In this document: positions 8,999 through 18,176 of the stretch, piece after piece
How positions within the stretch are numbered: the stretch's first letter is position 1
Layout: every line of letters starts with the position of its first letter
Source of the DNA: Bythopirellula goksoeyrii
Lineage (GTDB): Bacteria; Planctomycetota; Planctomycetia; Pirellulales; Lacipirellulaceae
NCBI RefSeq assembly: GCF_008065115.1
Contig: NZ_CP042913.1
Location: 2,268,338-2,332,337 of the forward strand
Length of the DNA stretch: 64,000 bases
Direction of reading: 5' to 3'
The notes under the pieces: model-generated
The model's input: only the letters and a program-made list of their open reading frames with translations
The model's database searches: none
Told to the model about the DNA's origin: nothing
Made by a program: the position numbers and the translations under genes

Positions 8999-9490
8999 AT
9001 GAACGATTATTTCCGACAAGTCTATGCCTTCAATCTTGGCTACTGCGAAGCCCTGCTTAAGGACATTCCTGAGGCAGAGATGCGCGCCCAGCCGTCGCCA
9101 GGAATTAATCCACCGGCGTGGCTTCTGGGACATCTGGCCATCTGTACCGACTTCGCTCTTGAACTGATGGGAGGGATGAAGCAACTTCCAGAAAAATGGC
9201 ACAAAGAATTTGGTCCCCAATCGCTGCCACTTTCGAAGGAGTTTCCGTACCCCACGAAAGACGAACTTTGGCACGCCTATTCAGCCGGACATGCCGCCGT
9301 GACTGCACTCAGCACCGAGGTCCCCACCGACATGTTGGAGCGTCCCAACCCGCTTCCCTTTGAGTTTCTCAAAAAAATGCTGCCAACGACCGGCGATTTA
9401 ATCGCCCATCTGATGAGCACGCACGAGGCATCTCACTTGGGGCATCTCTCAAATTGGCGGCGCCAGATGGGCCATCCACCGCTCTTTTAG
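8999..9490 (+). CDS. DinB-like four-helix metalloprotein
   Basis: 163 residues. Helical bundle of the DinB/YfiT superfamily, with metal-ligand histidines visible in WLLGHLA (about residue 42) and in the C-terminal HEASHLGHLSNWRRQMG. Members use a divalent metal in thiol-dependent transferase or hydrolase reactions, for example with bacillithiol or mycothiol, but this subgroup has no assigned substrate. ATG at 8999. It lies 73 bases after the TrkA-C gene on the same strand. Length is normal for the family. Confidence 0.82.
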   Translation: MNDYFRQVYAFNLGYCEALLKDIPEAEMRAQPSPGINPPAWLLGHLAICTDFALELMGGMKQLPEKWHKEFGPQSLPLSKEFPYPTKDELWHAYSAGHAAVTALSTEVPTDMLERPNPLPFEFLKKMLPTTGDLIAHLMSTHEASHLGHLSNWRRQMGHPPLF

Positions 9491-9603
9491 TAGAGCGATT
9501 GAACTTTTCCCAAGCGGGCCCCTACATTTTTTCTATTACATCTCATACACTCGTTTTCAAAGCTAACTCATGTCCGGATTCATCAAACCCGAAGGGATTC
9601 ACC

Positions 9604-10224
9604 ATGCCGACCGTTGCCGAGGAACGAGTTCTTGTCCTGCCTACTAGCGAATTTCATGAGCTGGGACATTTTCAGGGGTTCTCTCCAGATCTGAATACCT
9701 ATTTGCCAGCGCTTCTCGAGAGTCAGAACTTGAGCTATCGGCCCCGCAGTGAGATGGAACAGGACCCCAGTTTCAAGCAACTGATCCCCTACATGGTCTT
9801 TCGTTACACCGATGATGATGGAGTGCCCTGTTTGTTCCAATACACCCGCGGGGGAGGGCAGGGCGAGAAACGGCTTCACGCCAAACGAAGCGTGGGCATT
9901 GGCGGACATATCTCGACCGACGATGCCGATGCCGGCAGCATCGCCGACGTCTACCGTGTCGGCATGCAACGCGAACTAGCCGAGGAAGTCGCCCTCGAAA
10001 CCGCTTACACCGAAGAATGCGTCGGCCTGATCAACGACGACGAAACCCCCGTCGGCGAAGTACATCTCGGGGTCGTACATCTGTTCGACTTGGCCGAGCC
10101 ACTCGTCCAACCCCGCGAGACAGAGATTCTCAACGCCGGATTCCGGCCCATCGCCGAATTGCTCAACGAACTGGACGAATTCGAATCATGGTCGCAAATC
10201 GTGGTGCGGGCATTGTTTGGTTGA
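9604..10224 (+). CDS. Nudix-fold hydrolase
   Basis: 206 residues from the ATG at 9604; the open frame reaches back to 9454, but that part overlaps the DinB gene and has no start signal. The centre holds a Nudix box variant: GIGGHI, then a spacer, then MQRELAEEVAL, giving the REx-x-EE core that binds Mg2+ to cleave nucleoside diphosphate-linked substrates. The insertion between the GGHI glycines and the REL helix (STDDADAGSIADVYRV) is longer than in the textbook GX5EX7REUXEEXGU spacing, so the substrate cannot be predicted. The N-terminal 80 residues are lineage-specific. Same strand as DinB, 113 bases apart. Confidence 0.75.
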   Translation: MPTVAEERVLVLPTSEFHELGHFQGFSPDLNTYLPALLESQNLSYRPRSEMEQDPSFKQLIPYMVFRYTDDDGVPCLFQYTRGGGQGEKRLHAKRSVGIGGHISTDDADAGSIADVYRVGMQRELAEEVALETAYTEECVGLINDDETPVGEVHLGVVHLFDLAEPLVQPRETEILNAGFRPIAELLNELDEFESWSQIVVRALFG

Positions 10225-10470
10225 GTACTTGTCGTTCCGCAAGGAGCAACACGACCTAAGTGATCGGGGTATACCCATCGCTTGCACCCCATGCCTTCTG
10301 GTTTTTATTGCCAGTTACTTCCAGGACCAGAGGACACAGTCGTTTTGTATTCCGTTCTCACCAGTTATAATGAATGACTCGCCAGATCGGGAGTAGTTTC
10401 CAGGCTATACGCCTTGGAAAACCCAGGCTTGGTTATCTTGCCCCACCTCAACTGTTGGAACGAGTGGCTA

Positions 10471-11751
10471 ATGCGAAGACTCATCATCTGTTGGTTCGCC
10501 CTCCTGCTAGTTGGAGTCGAACCATGTGTCTTTTCACCGAAGTGCTTGGCTAGTCAACTATCGTTTCCAATGGAGAAGATCCTGCCACCTTCGCCGGTAG
10601 GGAGCGGGCTTTTCGGGGGCGAGGTCGCCTTGCAGGGGCAGCAACTTATCGTTTCCGAAAAGCGACTCGGTATTTACGGAGGGAGTGCCGACGTGTTCCA
10701 CCTGTCTCCTGCTGGAGCGAATTTTCAGGCAACACTTATTGCCCCCAGCTTCACGGCGGACTTCGGAATCGGCGTGGCCATCAGCTATGGCAATACTTCT
10801 ACTCCCTCTCGGGCCATCGTCGCAGGGAGAGACGCCGCATATGTCTTCACTGAGGGTTCATCAGGCTGGGAGAATCAACCTACTGGGCAACTCAGTTGGG
10901 GTGGTGGACTCGTTGCGATCGATGGCAACGTGGCAGTGGGGCATGGAGCCCCTGGCACCGGGACGATGGTCGTCCACGAATTTACTGAGACGTTAGCCAA
11001 TCAGTGGAAGCCAATAGCTACTCTGGTGGGTGGCAATGAAGGCTTTGGCGGTGGAGCTGTTTTACAGAATGGCACCGCTGTAATCGCTTCTCCAACGGAA
11101 GACGCCGGTTCGACAAACAGTGGTGCGGTGTACGCTTACCAAGCAATTAGCGATACTTGGCAGGCAACCGACCGGCTCGTCCCCTCTGATCCTCTTTTTC
11201 GTGGCGGTTTTGGCACGGATATTGACCTGGAGGGGGATACATTAATGGTGAGCAGAGTTCTTGGCGGACCCAGCAAAGATGGCCCCCAGCCAGGGGTCGT
11301 CTCTGTTTATGAGCGGTCCGGTACAGATTGGATAGAGACACTACGTCTCACATCCTCAGATAGTTTCGCAGGAGATGGCTTCGGATCTCGAGTAGCAGTT
11401 TCAAGAAACTTCGCAGCCGTCTTGGCGACTGGTCATGCAGAAGGACGTGTCTACGTCTTCCGAAGACAGTCGGCCGGGTGGAATGAGCTGGGATGGGTCA
11501 GCACTGGTCAGCCATTTAGCTCCTTATACGACCAATTTGGAGTCTCACTTGACCTCGACGGTTCCACGCTTGTGGTGGGAGCTCGTCTTGACGATGAAGC
11601 AGGTGATCAGGCTGGCGCAGTTTATAGATTCACAATTCCGGAGCCTTCGAGCATGGCATTATCTGTCCTTGGAATCTCTCTTCTAGCAAGCCGATCGTTG
11701 AGAAAAATCGGTAAGGCAAAGAATCCCAGGATAAGAATTGAACAATTTTGA
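10471..11751 (+). CDS. Exported FG-GAP-like beta-propeller protein with PEP-CTERM tail
   Basis: 426 residues from the ATG at 10471, which opens a signal peptide (MRRLIICWFALLLVGV). The body consists of repeats of about 50-60 residues with GFGG / GDGFGS / QFGVSL cores followed by hydrophobic strands (GDTLMVSR, GSTLVVGAR), a pattern typical of FG-GAP or integrin-alpha-like beta-propellers. The C-terminus reads IPEPSSMALSVLGISLLASR then basic residues: a PEP-CTERM sorting signal for exosortase processing and surface attachment. No exosortase gene is present in the window. It precedes another exported protein on the same strand. The ligand is unknown. Confidence 0.75.
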   Translation: MRRLIICWFALLLVGVEPCVFSPKCLASQLSFPMEKILPPSPVGSGLFGGEVALQGQQLIVSEKRLGIYGGSADVFHLSPAGANFQATLIAPSFTADFGIGVAISYGNTSTPSRAIVAGRDAAYVFTEGSSGWENQPTGQLSWGGGLVAIDGNVAVGHGAPGTGTMVVHEFTETLANQWKPIATLVGGNEGFGGGAVLQNGTAVIASPTEDAGSTNSGAVYAYQAISDTWQATDRLVPSDPLFRGGFGTDIDLEGDTLMVSRVLGGPSKDGPQPGVVSVYERSGTDWIETLRLTSSDSFAGDGFGSRVAVSRNFAAVLATGHAEGRVYVFRRQSAGWNELGWVSTGQPFSSLYDQFGVSLDLDGSTLVVGARLDDEAGDQAGAVYRFTIPEPSSMALSVLGISLLASRSLRKIGKAKNPRIRIEQF

Positions 11752-11861
11752 TACCTTGATCGAAGGCTCTCGCTGTGACCATGATCTGCGTATACAAGCA
11801 TTATGACCCTCATTAGAATAGAAATCACTCGCGCTGGGCATTCTACAATGGTGGATCATCA

Positions 11862-14357
11862 ATGCGGTATCTGATGTCAGCGTTCAAGTCCTTCAAACCA
11901 AGATCGTGGATCGGTCAAAGCCATTCCACCGGTCGAGGGCTTACTCGCTCGCTTCGCATTGAACCCCTGGAATCCCGCCGACTACTCGCAACTTTCGCCG
12001 TCGCGAATCTCAACGATGCGGGATTAGGCAGTTTGCGCCAAGCGATCGACGATGCTAACCAAAATCCTGGGTTCGATTCCATAGACTTGAGCGCGGTATC
12101 GGGGACAATCTCTCTCACTTCCGGTGAGTTTCTCATTACCGACTTTGTCTCGATCGAGGGTCCTGGCGCAGATACCTTGACGATCGACGCCCAAGAGAAT
12201 TCGCGAATCTTTCACCTTCAAACACCCACAGGCAACAACTCCGTCGCAGGACTTCGTCTGGTCAATGGGCTTACAACCGGTGCTGATCAACCGGGAGGTG
12301 CAATCTACTCAGAAACGTTTGGCGTACTCACGCTCAACCGAATGGAAATTTTCAGTAGCGGCACCGAGGGAGACGACTCGCCGGGAGGTGCCGTATATAG
12401 TAAGCGGAGTGCGACGGTGACTAACTCTGTGATCGGCAATAGTTTTACCAGGGGCGCGGATTCACCTGGTGGCGGTATCTCGGCATGGTTTGACGAAGTG
12501 CAAATTAACGATTCTACAATCTCCACTAACAAGACTGAAGGACCGCGTTCGGGCGGCGGTGGCGTCTATAGTCGCTTATCTACCAGGTTAGAAGATGCCT
12601 TGGTGAGTGGCAATACGACCCATGGCCACAACTCGCGTGGCGGGGGAGTGTTCGCACCAAATACATCGGTCGCGCTATCTGAAATCAGGGATAACCACAC
12701 TTACGGCGAATCCTCCGAAGGAGGCGGGATTTATTCGACGATGAGCTCCTTGATCGTAGAATCACTGCTCCAAGGTAATTCGACGACCGGCGAGTTCTCC
12801 ACGGGCGGAGGGCTTTTCTTCGATCGGTCACTTTCGCTCGTGGATTCTCAAGTTCTCGCCAACAAGACTCACGGAGATCATTCCGCCGGTGGAGGAATCT
12901 TTGGTTCGGACCTGGCAAATATCACCGGGACGACGATTGCCCAGAACGTCACCGAAGGAGAACTCTCACAGGGGGGCGGAATTCGTTTCTTTGGCAATTT
13001 TTCCATGACTGATTCTCAGGTCATCGAAAACGGTACGTACGGCTTGAAGGCCGGGGGCGCTGGGATGAGGGTCGACAATCAGGCCACCATTGTCGATTCC
13101 AACATCAGCGGCAACGTTATTTACGGTTCTGAAGGATGGGGCGGAGGATTGTTCGTTACGGGAGTGGCCGACATCGCGACTTCCACGATCAGTCACAACG
13201 AAAGCCGCGGTTTCCAGAGTGTTGGGGGAGGCATTTTTTCCGAAGCGCAAACCACCATTACGCGCTCTCTAGTTTACGCCAATGCAATCTACGGAGACGA
13301 TGGTTTTGGGGGTGGTATCTTTCACAATTTGCCGCTCACCCTTGACAACTCGACGGTCAGCGGAAACCTTGCCGGAGGGTCTTCCGAAGCAGGAGGAGGA
13401 ATCTTTTCCAATGCAAACCTCACGCTCAGACAAAGCACAATAACCAACAATCGAGCGTCATTTCTCGTGGGCGGCGTCTGGAATCAAGAGCACGCAACAA
13501 TCCTCGAAGGCTCGATTGTCGCGGACAACACGGCTCACTCTGTGGAAAAGGACATGTTTCAGTTCAATGGTTCCATCCAGGCCAATTATAGTCTGATAGG
13601 AAATTCGACTGGTTCAACCCTCGGGGGCAATTCGGGAATAGGAAATTTGTTGAACGTCTCTCCACTCCTCGGTCCCTTGGCAGACAATGGGGGACCCACG
13701 AAGACCCATGCCCTGTTGCCTGGCAGTCCGGCGATTGATGCCGGCGATCCATCTGTCCAATTTGATCCAGACTCTTTTGATCAACGAGGTCTGGCGCGCG
13801 TCGCCGACGGCGATCCACCGGAATCGCTTGTGATCGACATCGGTGCGTATGAGGCACAGATTGCGCCGTCGGCCGATTTTGATTCCGACGGCGATGTCGA
13901 TGGTCACGATTTCCTCGCCTGGCAACGCGGGTTTGGAAAGTCCAATGCCGTGCCGGCCGATGGCGACAGCGACGACGATGGCGACGTCGACGCGAGCGAC
14001 TTGGCCACATGGCAACTTACTTACGACGAAGTCGTCAGTCCGATGAAAGATGTGCAGCGAGATGTCTTTTCCGTGGAAAGTCCCGCTTGGGCTTTGAACG
14101 CTGCGATTGCGTTGACATATGGCGATGATAAAGAAGGACTTAAGGCAACGCCTATTCTTGAACTCAGCTTTGTGGCTACACAGTCGGAGAAAGTTACCGC
14201 ACCACCTATGCTACCAGTGCCTACTGGAGAAGGGTACGACCGTCGCACGCTTGCACGCTCTCCTTTCCGACCTGCAGCCAGAAATGTCGCACACGAACTC
14301 GCTGCCCAATGCTCCGAACCGTTCTTTGACTACCTGTTATTTAACGCACAAGTTTGA
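11862..14357 (+). CDS. Large exported beta-helix protein with choice-of-anchor Q and dockerin regions
   Basis: 831 residues. The N-terminus carries the planctomycete LEPRRLLA-type motif (IEPLESRRLLA, about residues 33-43) in place of a classical signal peptide. A CSLREA-like segment (FAVANLNDAGLGSLRQAIDDAN) follows. Residues of about 130-560 form roughly a dozen imperfect repeats of about 30 residues with a GGGI/GGAVYS turn and an N-x-T/S strand, as in right-handed parallel beta-helices. LADNGGPTKTHALL..SPAIDAG is the choice-of-anchor Q motif. Two dockerin-like calcium loops follow (DFDSDGDVDGHDFLAW and DSDDDGDVDASDLATW). Likely an adhesin or polymer-binding surface protein; the target is unknown. 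Confidence 0.82.
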   Translation: MRYLMSAFKSFKPRSWIGQSHSTGRGLTRSLRIEPLESRRLLATFAVANLNDAGLGSLRQAIDDANQNPGFDSIDLSAVSGTISLTSGEFLITDFVSIEGPGADTLTIDAQENSRIFHLQTPTGNNSVAGLRLVNGLTTGADQPGGAIYSETFGVLTLNRMEIFSSGTEGDDSPGGAVYSKRSATVTNSVIGNSFTRGADSPGGGISAWFDEVQINDSTISTNKTEGPRSGGGGVYSRLSTRLEDALVSGNTTHGHNSRGGGVFAPNTSVALSEIRDNHTYGESSEGGGIYSTMSSLIVESLLQGNSTTGEFSTGGGLFFDRSLSLVDSQVLANKTHGDHSAGGGIFGSDLANITGTTIAQNVTEGELSQGGGIRFFGNFSMTDSQVIENGTYGLKAGGAGMRVDNQATIVDSNISGNVIYGSEGWGGGLFVTGVADIATSTISHNESRGFQSVGGGIFSEAQTTITRSLVYANAIYGDDGFGGGIFHNLPLTLDNSTVSGNLAGGSSEAGGGIFSNANLTLRQSTITNNRASFLVGGVWNQEHATILEGSIVADNTAHSVEKDMFQFNGSIQANYSLIGNSTGSTLGGNSGIGNLLNVSPLLGPLADNGGPTKTHALLPGSPAIDAGDPSVQFDPDSFDQRGLARVADGDPPESLVIDIGAYEAQIAPSADFDSDGDVDGHDFLAWQRGFGKSNAVPADGDSDDDGDVDASDLATWQLTYDEVVSPMKDVQRDVFSVESPAWALNAAIALTYGDDKEGLKATPILELSFVATQSEKVTAPPMLPVPTGEGYDRRTLARSPFRPAARNVAHELAAQCSEPFFDYLLFNAQV

Positions 14358-14637
14358 CCGGGAGCATCTTGCAGCGACTGGCACTTCAATTGTCCGCGTC
14401 GGAGTAGTTTCTTGGGCATGACACCCCCCTTCGAAGAATAGTACAGTAGCAGAGCTCATCAGGAAATTCTGTTGTGACTGTTGAATCTTAGAATGGAAAC
14501 CGTCCGAATCTCCACAAAATCCTGATAATAGCAATCCACATGTGCGGGTCGGCGTTAGCAGCCGGTAGAAGCGATGCCTTAAAACGTCCGCTATCTCTTA
14601 ACTCTCGACTTTATGGTTCGCTACAATAAAAAGAGTC

Positions 14638-15843
14638 ATGGCACACAGCACACCCATCTACATGGACAACCACGCCACCACGCGGACCGATCCGCGCGTG
14701 GTCGAGGCTATGCTGCCATATTTCTCTGAAGTATATGGCAATCCGGGAAGTGTTGGGCACGAATATGGCGCAGAAGCTCACACTGCAGTGGAACTTGCTA
14801 CCGCTTCGCTCGCAGCCCAACTCGGTGCTGATCCGCAAGAAATCATCTTCACCAGCGGTGCGACTGAAAGTAACAATCTTGCCATCCGTGGCCTTGCTGA
14901 GCGGAACCAGCGGCGGGGAAAACATTTGGTGAGTGTGCGGACTGAGCATCGGGCCGTGTTGGATCCTTTGGAACGTCTCGTACAGCAGGGCTACGAAGTA
15001 ACTCTGCTGGAAGTTGAGCGACATGGATCCACTCGAGCCGGTTGGCTCGATCCGGAACAGGTGGCCGAGGCGATTCAAGACGACACAATCCTGGTGAGCG
15101 TGATGCTCGCTAACAATGAGATCGGTGTTATCCAGCCCTTGGCGGAAATCGCGGCCGTGTGTCGCCACAGCGGAGTTCTGTTGCACTGCGATGCAACCCA
15201 GGCTGTTGGCAAGATTCCTGTTAGTGTGCGCGAACTGGGTGTCGATCTGATGAGCTTCTCCGGACACAAGATTTATGGACCGAAGGGAATTGGTGCCCTC
15301 TATGTCCGACGGGGTAGTCCCATTGTGCGATTCTCTCCTCAGATCACTGGCGGCGGTCAACAAGGGGGCCGTCGCAGCGGGACACTCAATGTACCGGGCA
15401 TCGTTGGCATGGCCAGGGCGTTGGAGCTGTGCATTGATGAATTGCCAACCGAAGAAGAACGACTTGCCGGCTTGCGCGACCAATTATTTGCAGGTTTGCA
15501 AGAACGCCTCAGCGGTGTCCAGCTCTGTGGTCCCACGCTCGATGAGAGAAATCCGGCTGGGGATCGACTGCGTCTGCCGGGGAACTTGGATGTCGCTTTC
15601 GGCGATATCGATGGTGAGGCCGTGTTGATCGAGATGGACAACCTGGCGGTAAGTTCGGGGGCGACCTGCTCGTCGCATGAGCCGGGACCGAGCCATGTGC
15701 TGTTGGCCCTGGGGCTCAGCGAAGACCTGGCCCGCAGTAGCCTGCGTTTTGGCCTGGGCCGATTTAATACCCCTGCGGAAGTCGATTCAGCGATAAAATC
15801 CGTCACCTCTGCCATTGAAAAACTGCGAAAACTGGCCGGCTGA
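14638..15843 (+). CDS. Cysteine desulfurase (NifS/IscS family)
   Basis: 401 residues. A PLP enzyme that converts cysteine to alanine and passes persulfide sulfur to Fe-S cluster assembly and tRNA thiolation. Visible are the N-terminal MDNHATTRTDP, the cofactor pocket TSGATESNN, the H-x-D-A-TQ strand (LHCDATQAVG), the PLP lysine in FSGHKIYGPKG (K211), and the mobile-loop catalytic cysteine in SSGATCSSHEPGPSHV (C344). The loop resembles the NifS/IscS class more than SufS. An A-type Fe-S carrier gene lies 105 bases downstream on the same strand, suggesting a small Fe-S operon. Full length and intact. Whether it is the housekeeping IscS or a specialised copy cannot be told from here. Confidence 0.93.
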   Translation: MAHSTPIYMDNHATTRTDPRVVEAMLPYFSEVYGNPGSVGHEYGAEAHTAVELATASLAAQLGADPQEIIFTSGATESNNLAIRGLAERNQRRGKHLVSVRTEHRAVLDPLERLVQQGYEVTLLEVERHGSTRAGWLDPEQVAEAIQDDTILVSVMLANNEIGVIQPLAEIAAVCRHSGVLLHCDATQAVGKIPVSVRELGVDLMSFSGHKIYGPKGIGALYVRRGSPIVRFSPQITGGGQQGGRRSGTLNVPGIVGMARALELCIDELPTEEERLAGLRDQLFAGLQERLSGVQLCGPTLDERNPAGDRLRLPGNLDVAFGDIDGEAVLIEMDNLAVSSGATCSSHEPGPSHVLLALGLSEDLARSSLRFGLGRFNTPAEVDSAIKSVTSAIEKLRKLAG

Positions 15844-15948
15844 GCGGGTTCGCCTTTTCTTTGCGGAGTTTTTGCTATAATTTAGGGAGTAGTCGAGAGG
15901 CGACTACAAACGACCAAATTTCCCTCCCCCATAGCTAGGATTCCTAAG

Positions 15949-16281
15949 ATGAGCATTGTCTTGACCGAAAACGCCGCCAAAGAAGTCAAGCGGATTATTG
16001 AAGACCAGAAACTCGAAGACGACACACTGCTACGAGTAGGTGTCGCCGGGGGTGGTTGTAGTGGGTTTAGCTATTCGCTCGGTTTCGACCGTGCCTACGA
16101 TGAAAAAGCTGATTCGAAATTCGAGTTCCACGGAATCCCTGTGGTTGTCGACAAGAAGTCTGCCCTCTACTTGGACGGCACAACGGTCGATTTCTATGAA
16201 GGCTTGGAAAAGCGCGGCTTTACGTTCGATAACCCGAATGCGGTAAAGAGCTGCGGCTGTGGAAGCTCGTTCCAAGCGTAG
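15949..16281 (+). CDS. A-type iron-sulfur carrier (IscA/ErpA/HesB family)
   Basis: 110 residues. It carries Fe-S clusters to apoproteins. The three invariant cysteines are present: C37 in GGGCSGFSY and C102/C104 in KSCGCGSSF at the C-terminus. An AGGA sequence lies 13-17 bases before the ATG at 15949. It follows the cysteine desulfurase on the same strand, so sulfur donor and carrier are probably co-expressed; no IscU, SufBCD or ferredoxin gene is in the window. IscA, ErpA and SufA cannot be distinguished by sequence inspection. Confidence 0.93.
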   Translation: MSIVLTENAAKEVKRIIEDQKLEDDTLLRVGVAGGGCSGFSYSLGFDRAYDEKADSKFEFHGIPVVVDKKSALYLDGTTVDFYEGLEKRGFTFDNPNAVKSCGCGSSFQA

Positions 16282-16320
16282 TCGTTCGTCTTGTACGAAC
16301 TCTGTAGAATTCCCTCTTTC

Positions 16321-16346
16321 ATAGCCGTCGGCGGAAGCCGATGGTT
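16321..16346. repeat. REP-like element, second copy
   Basis: atagccgtcggcggaagccg starts here and matches the left part of the element at 3106 (atagccgtcg.cggaag), with a small internal inverted repeat. It lies between the A-type carrier gene and the orphan flp gene. The rest of this gap (16347-16543) shows only a short ccacc/ggtgg palindrome near 16397. Confidence 0.45.
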
Positions 16347-16543
16347 CTTGCGCTACAGCGTTTGCATGCGCATTCGTTACAGCCCGTGCAGAGCCACCAC
16401 GCGGTGGCAATCCGCCACTTTTGTCGCTCCTCTCCAGGTAGTTTCTCCTGCACCGCGTGCATCTGTAACCTAGGGTTCAGATAGGACATGGACACTCACA
16501 CTGCAAGCGGTGCGAGCACTCCTCTTATCTGGATGGATTTCTT

Positions 16544-16723
16544 ATGTTAAAGCACATCAAACAATTTCTGAAGAGCGAAGATGGACCAACTGCAGTAGAG
16601 TATGCCGTGATGCTCGCCCTGATTGTCGCCACCTGCCTTACATCGATCGGCTTGTTGTCGAATGAAACGGCAGCCAGCTTCGACAACTCCGCATCGCAAC
16701 TCAATGCAGTACTAGGTTCGTAA
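16544..16723 (+). CDS. flp: Orphan Flp/Fap-type pilin
   Basis: 59 residues. A short basic leader (MLKHIKQFLKSEDG) is followed by the type IVb prepilin processing region GPTAVEYAVMLALIV, with the conserved Glu-Tyr pair of Flp pilins, then a single hydrophobic helix and a short tail. Processing after Gly14 by the CpaA-type peptidase encoded at 33648 is inferred. The core from SEDG to MLALIV is nearly identical to the pilin at 34673, but this gene stands alone about 18 kb from the tad cluster on the other strand. No strong ribosome binding site (only ggatgg). No riboswitch-like sequence is seen upstream. Confidence 0.9.
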   Translation: MLKHIKQFLKSEDGPTAVEYAVMLALIVATCLTSIGLLSNETAASFDNSASQLNAVLGS

Positions 16724-16744
16724 GTAGTGACTAAGGCGGAAAGA

Positions 16745-16782
16745 CAAGAGTCCAGAGCCATTCTTCTGGCTTTCGTCTCTTG
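16745..16782. terminator. Hairpin between convergent flp and queA
   Basis: caagag (16745) pairs with ctcttg (16777-16782) and agagcca (16754-16760) pairs with tggcttt (16767-16773) around a six-base loop, with a small internal loop. It sits in the 74 bases between two converging genes and could end transcripts from both sides; neither side has a long T tract. Confidence 0.5.
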
Positions 16783-16797
16783 ACTCTCAGTTCTTAA

Positions 16798-17868
16798 CTA
16801 CACGATCAGCATCGCATCACCGTAGCTGTAGAACCGGTACTCCTCACGGATGGCTTCTTCGTAGGCTCGCCTGACTAACTCGGTCCCCCCCAGTGCCTGC
16901 ACCAAGAGGAGCAGCGTTGTGCGGGGAAAATGAAAGTTGGTTAGTAGGGCGTCCACGAGTTGGAACTCGTAAGGGGGATGGATGAATAAGTCTGTCTCTC
17001 CCTGCCAGGGTCCAATGGATGACGTTTTTTGGCGGTCGAGTTTCTGAGCCGCCACCACCGACTCCAGTACCCGCGTGACGGTCGTACCCACGGCGATAAT
17101 TCGCCCCCCTTCAGCTCGCGTGGTAGTTAGCTCCTGGGCTGCTACAGTATTGAGTTCCCCCCACTCAGCGTGCATAGGATGCTGTAAGGGGTCATCGACA
17201 GTAATCGGTCGAAAGGTACCCAAACCCACATGCAAGGTCACTGCTGAGAGTTCTACTCCTGATTGTTCGAGAGCCCGTAAGAGATCGGGAGTAAAATGCA
17301 ACCCGGCTGTCGGTGCTGCTACGGCTCCCGGATTGCGCGCAAAGACGGTCTGGTAATCGGCGATGTCCGAGTCCACCATATTTCCCTTGCGGATATAAGG
17401 CGGCAGCGGAACGTGGCCGAATTCTTCCAGTAGTTCCAAAGTCGGGCGATCTTCAGTCGGCCGAGCCAGCCACTGTCCCTCTTCAATTTGTTCGAGCAGC
17501 CACAGTGTTGCGCGCGTTCTTCCATCGCGATCGACGAGCTTGATCTGCTCAGGGGGATGCAGATGGCCTCGGGTCTTGCAGACTATTCGCCAATCGCCGT
17601 TAGAGTTCGCGCCAAGATAAAGCCCTTGCCAGCGGCCTCCAGTACTGTCCCTGATTCCCCTCAGTTGAGCAGGGATTACTTTTGTGTCATTCAGCACGAG
17701 CCGATCACCAGAATGGAGCAGGTTCGCTAGATCTCGGATATGATAGTGGTCGATTGAATCGGTACTTCGATCAAGAACCATCAGCCGAGCATCGGCACGA
17801 TGCGCCAGTGGCTGCTGGGCAATGAGGTCGGCAGGGAGTTCGTAATCGATCCAAGGTTCCATAGTCAT
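16798..17868 (-). CDS. queA: S-adenosylmethionine:tRNA ribosyltransferase-isomerase
   Basis: 356 residues from the ATG at 17868 (another ATG at 17862; the open frame to 17940 adds 24 residues unlike the family). It transfers and isomerises the ribosyl moiety of SAM onto preQ1-modified tRNA to give epoxyqueuosine. Family motifs: DYELPADLIAQQP, ARLMVLDR, LVLNDTKVIPARL-like NDTKVIPAQLRG, PLPPYI, TAGLHFT, HVGLGTFRP, and NFHFPRTTLLLLV..LGG near the C-terminus. Length is standard (about 340-360). It converges on the orphan flp gene and has no queuosine partners nearby. Confidence 0.95.
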   Translation of the reverse strand: MTMEPWIDYELPADLIAQQPLAHRADARLMVLDRSTDSIDHYHIRDLANLLHSGDRLVLNDTKVIPAQLRGIRDSTGGRWQGLYLGANSNGDWRIVCKTRGHLHPPEQIKLVDRDGRTRATLWLLEQIEEGQWLARPTEDRPTLELLEEFGHVPLPPYIRKGNMVDSDIADYQTVFARNPGAVAAPTAGLHFTPDLLRALEQSGVELSAVTLHVGLGTFRPITVDDPLQHPMHAEWGELNTVAAQELTTTRAEGGRIIAVGTTVTRVLESVVAAQKLDRQKTSSIGPWQGETDLFIHPPYEFQLVDALLTNFHFPRTTLLLLVQALGGTELVRRAYEEAIREEYRFYSYGDAMLIV

Positions 17869-18176
17869 CGGCCAAAGGTTTATGTGTCGACTGAAGTGTA
17901 TCTGCCAATCCATTGCGGGGTAGGCCAATTTGCAAGTCAAGATTCCGAAGAGGTCGGCAAAGCAGGAATCTTGGAATTCTACTCACGACCGCTTAGTTCA
18001 CTATGTTGCCCAATCGGAGTCTACCCGCATTCGACTAGATGAATAGAGTCAAAATTCGGAGCCCAAGAGCCGGATTGTGATTGATTCCAATCCCCCGGCT
18101 GGTTAGCTTGTAAATAGAGTCCCTTGTCGTGATCGCAGCGGGTCACCCCAACTTTTCATTGAAAGGCAGAAACGTT

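Noticed and set aside
12290-13430. Regular repeats that might suggest a CRISPR array
   Set aside because: They are imperfect coding repeats of the beta-helix protein, in frame and divergent; no conserved palindromic repeat or unique spacers.
14611-15483. 290-codon open frame on the minus strand
   Set aside because: Antisense shadow of the cysteine desulfurase gene.
18068-18100. agccgg...ccggct stem upstream of the Gly-rich membrane protein
   Set aside because: Stem of 6 plus 4 bp with a three-base bulge; too weak to call as a separate regulatory element.
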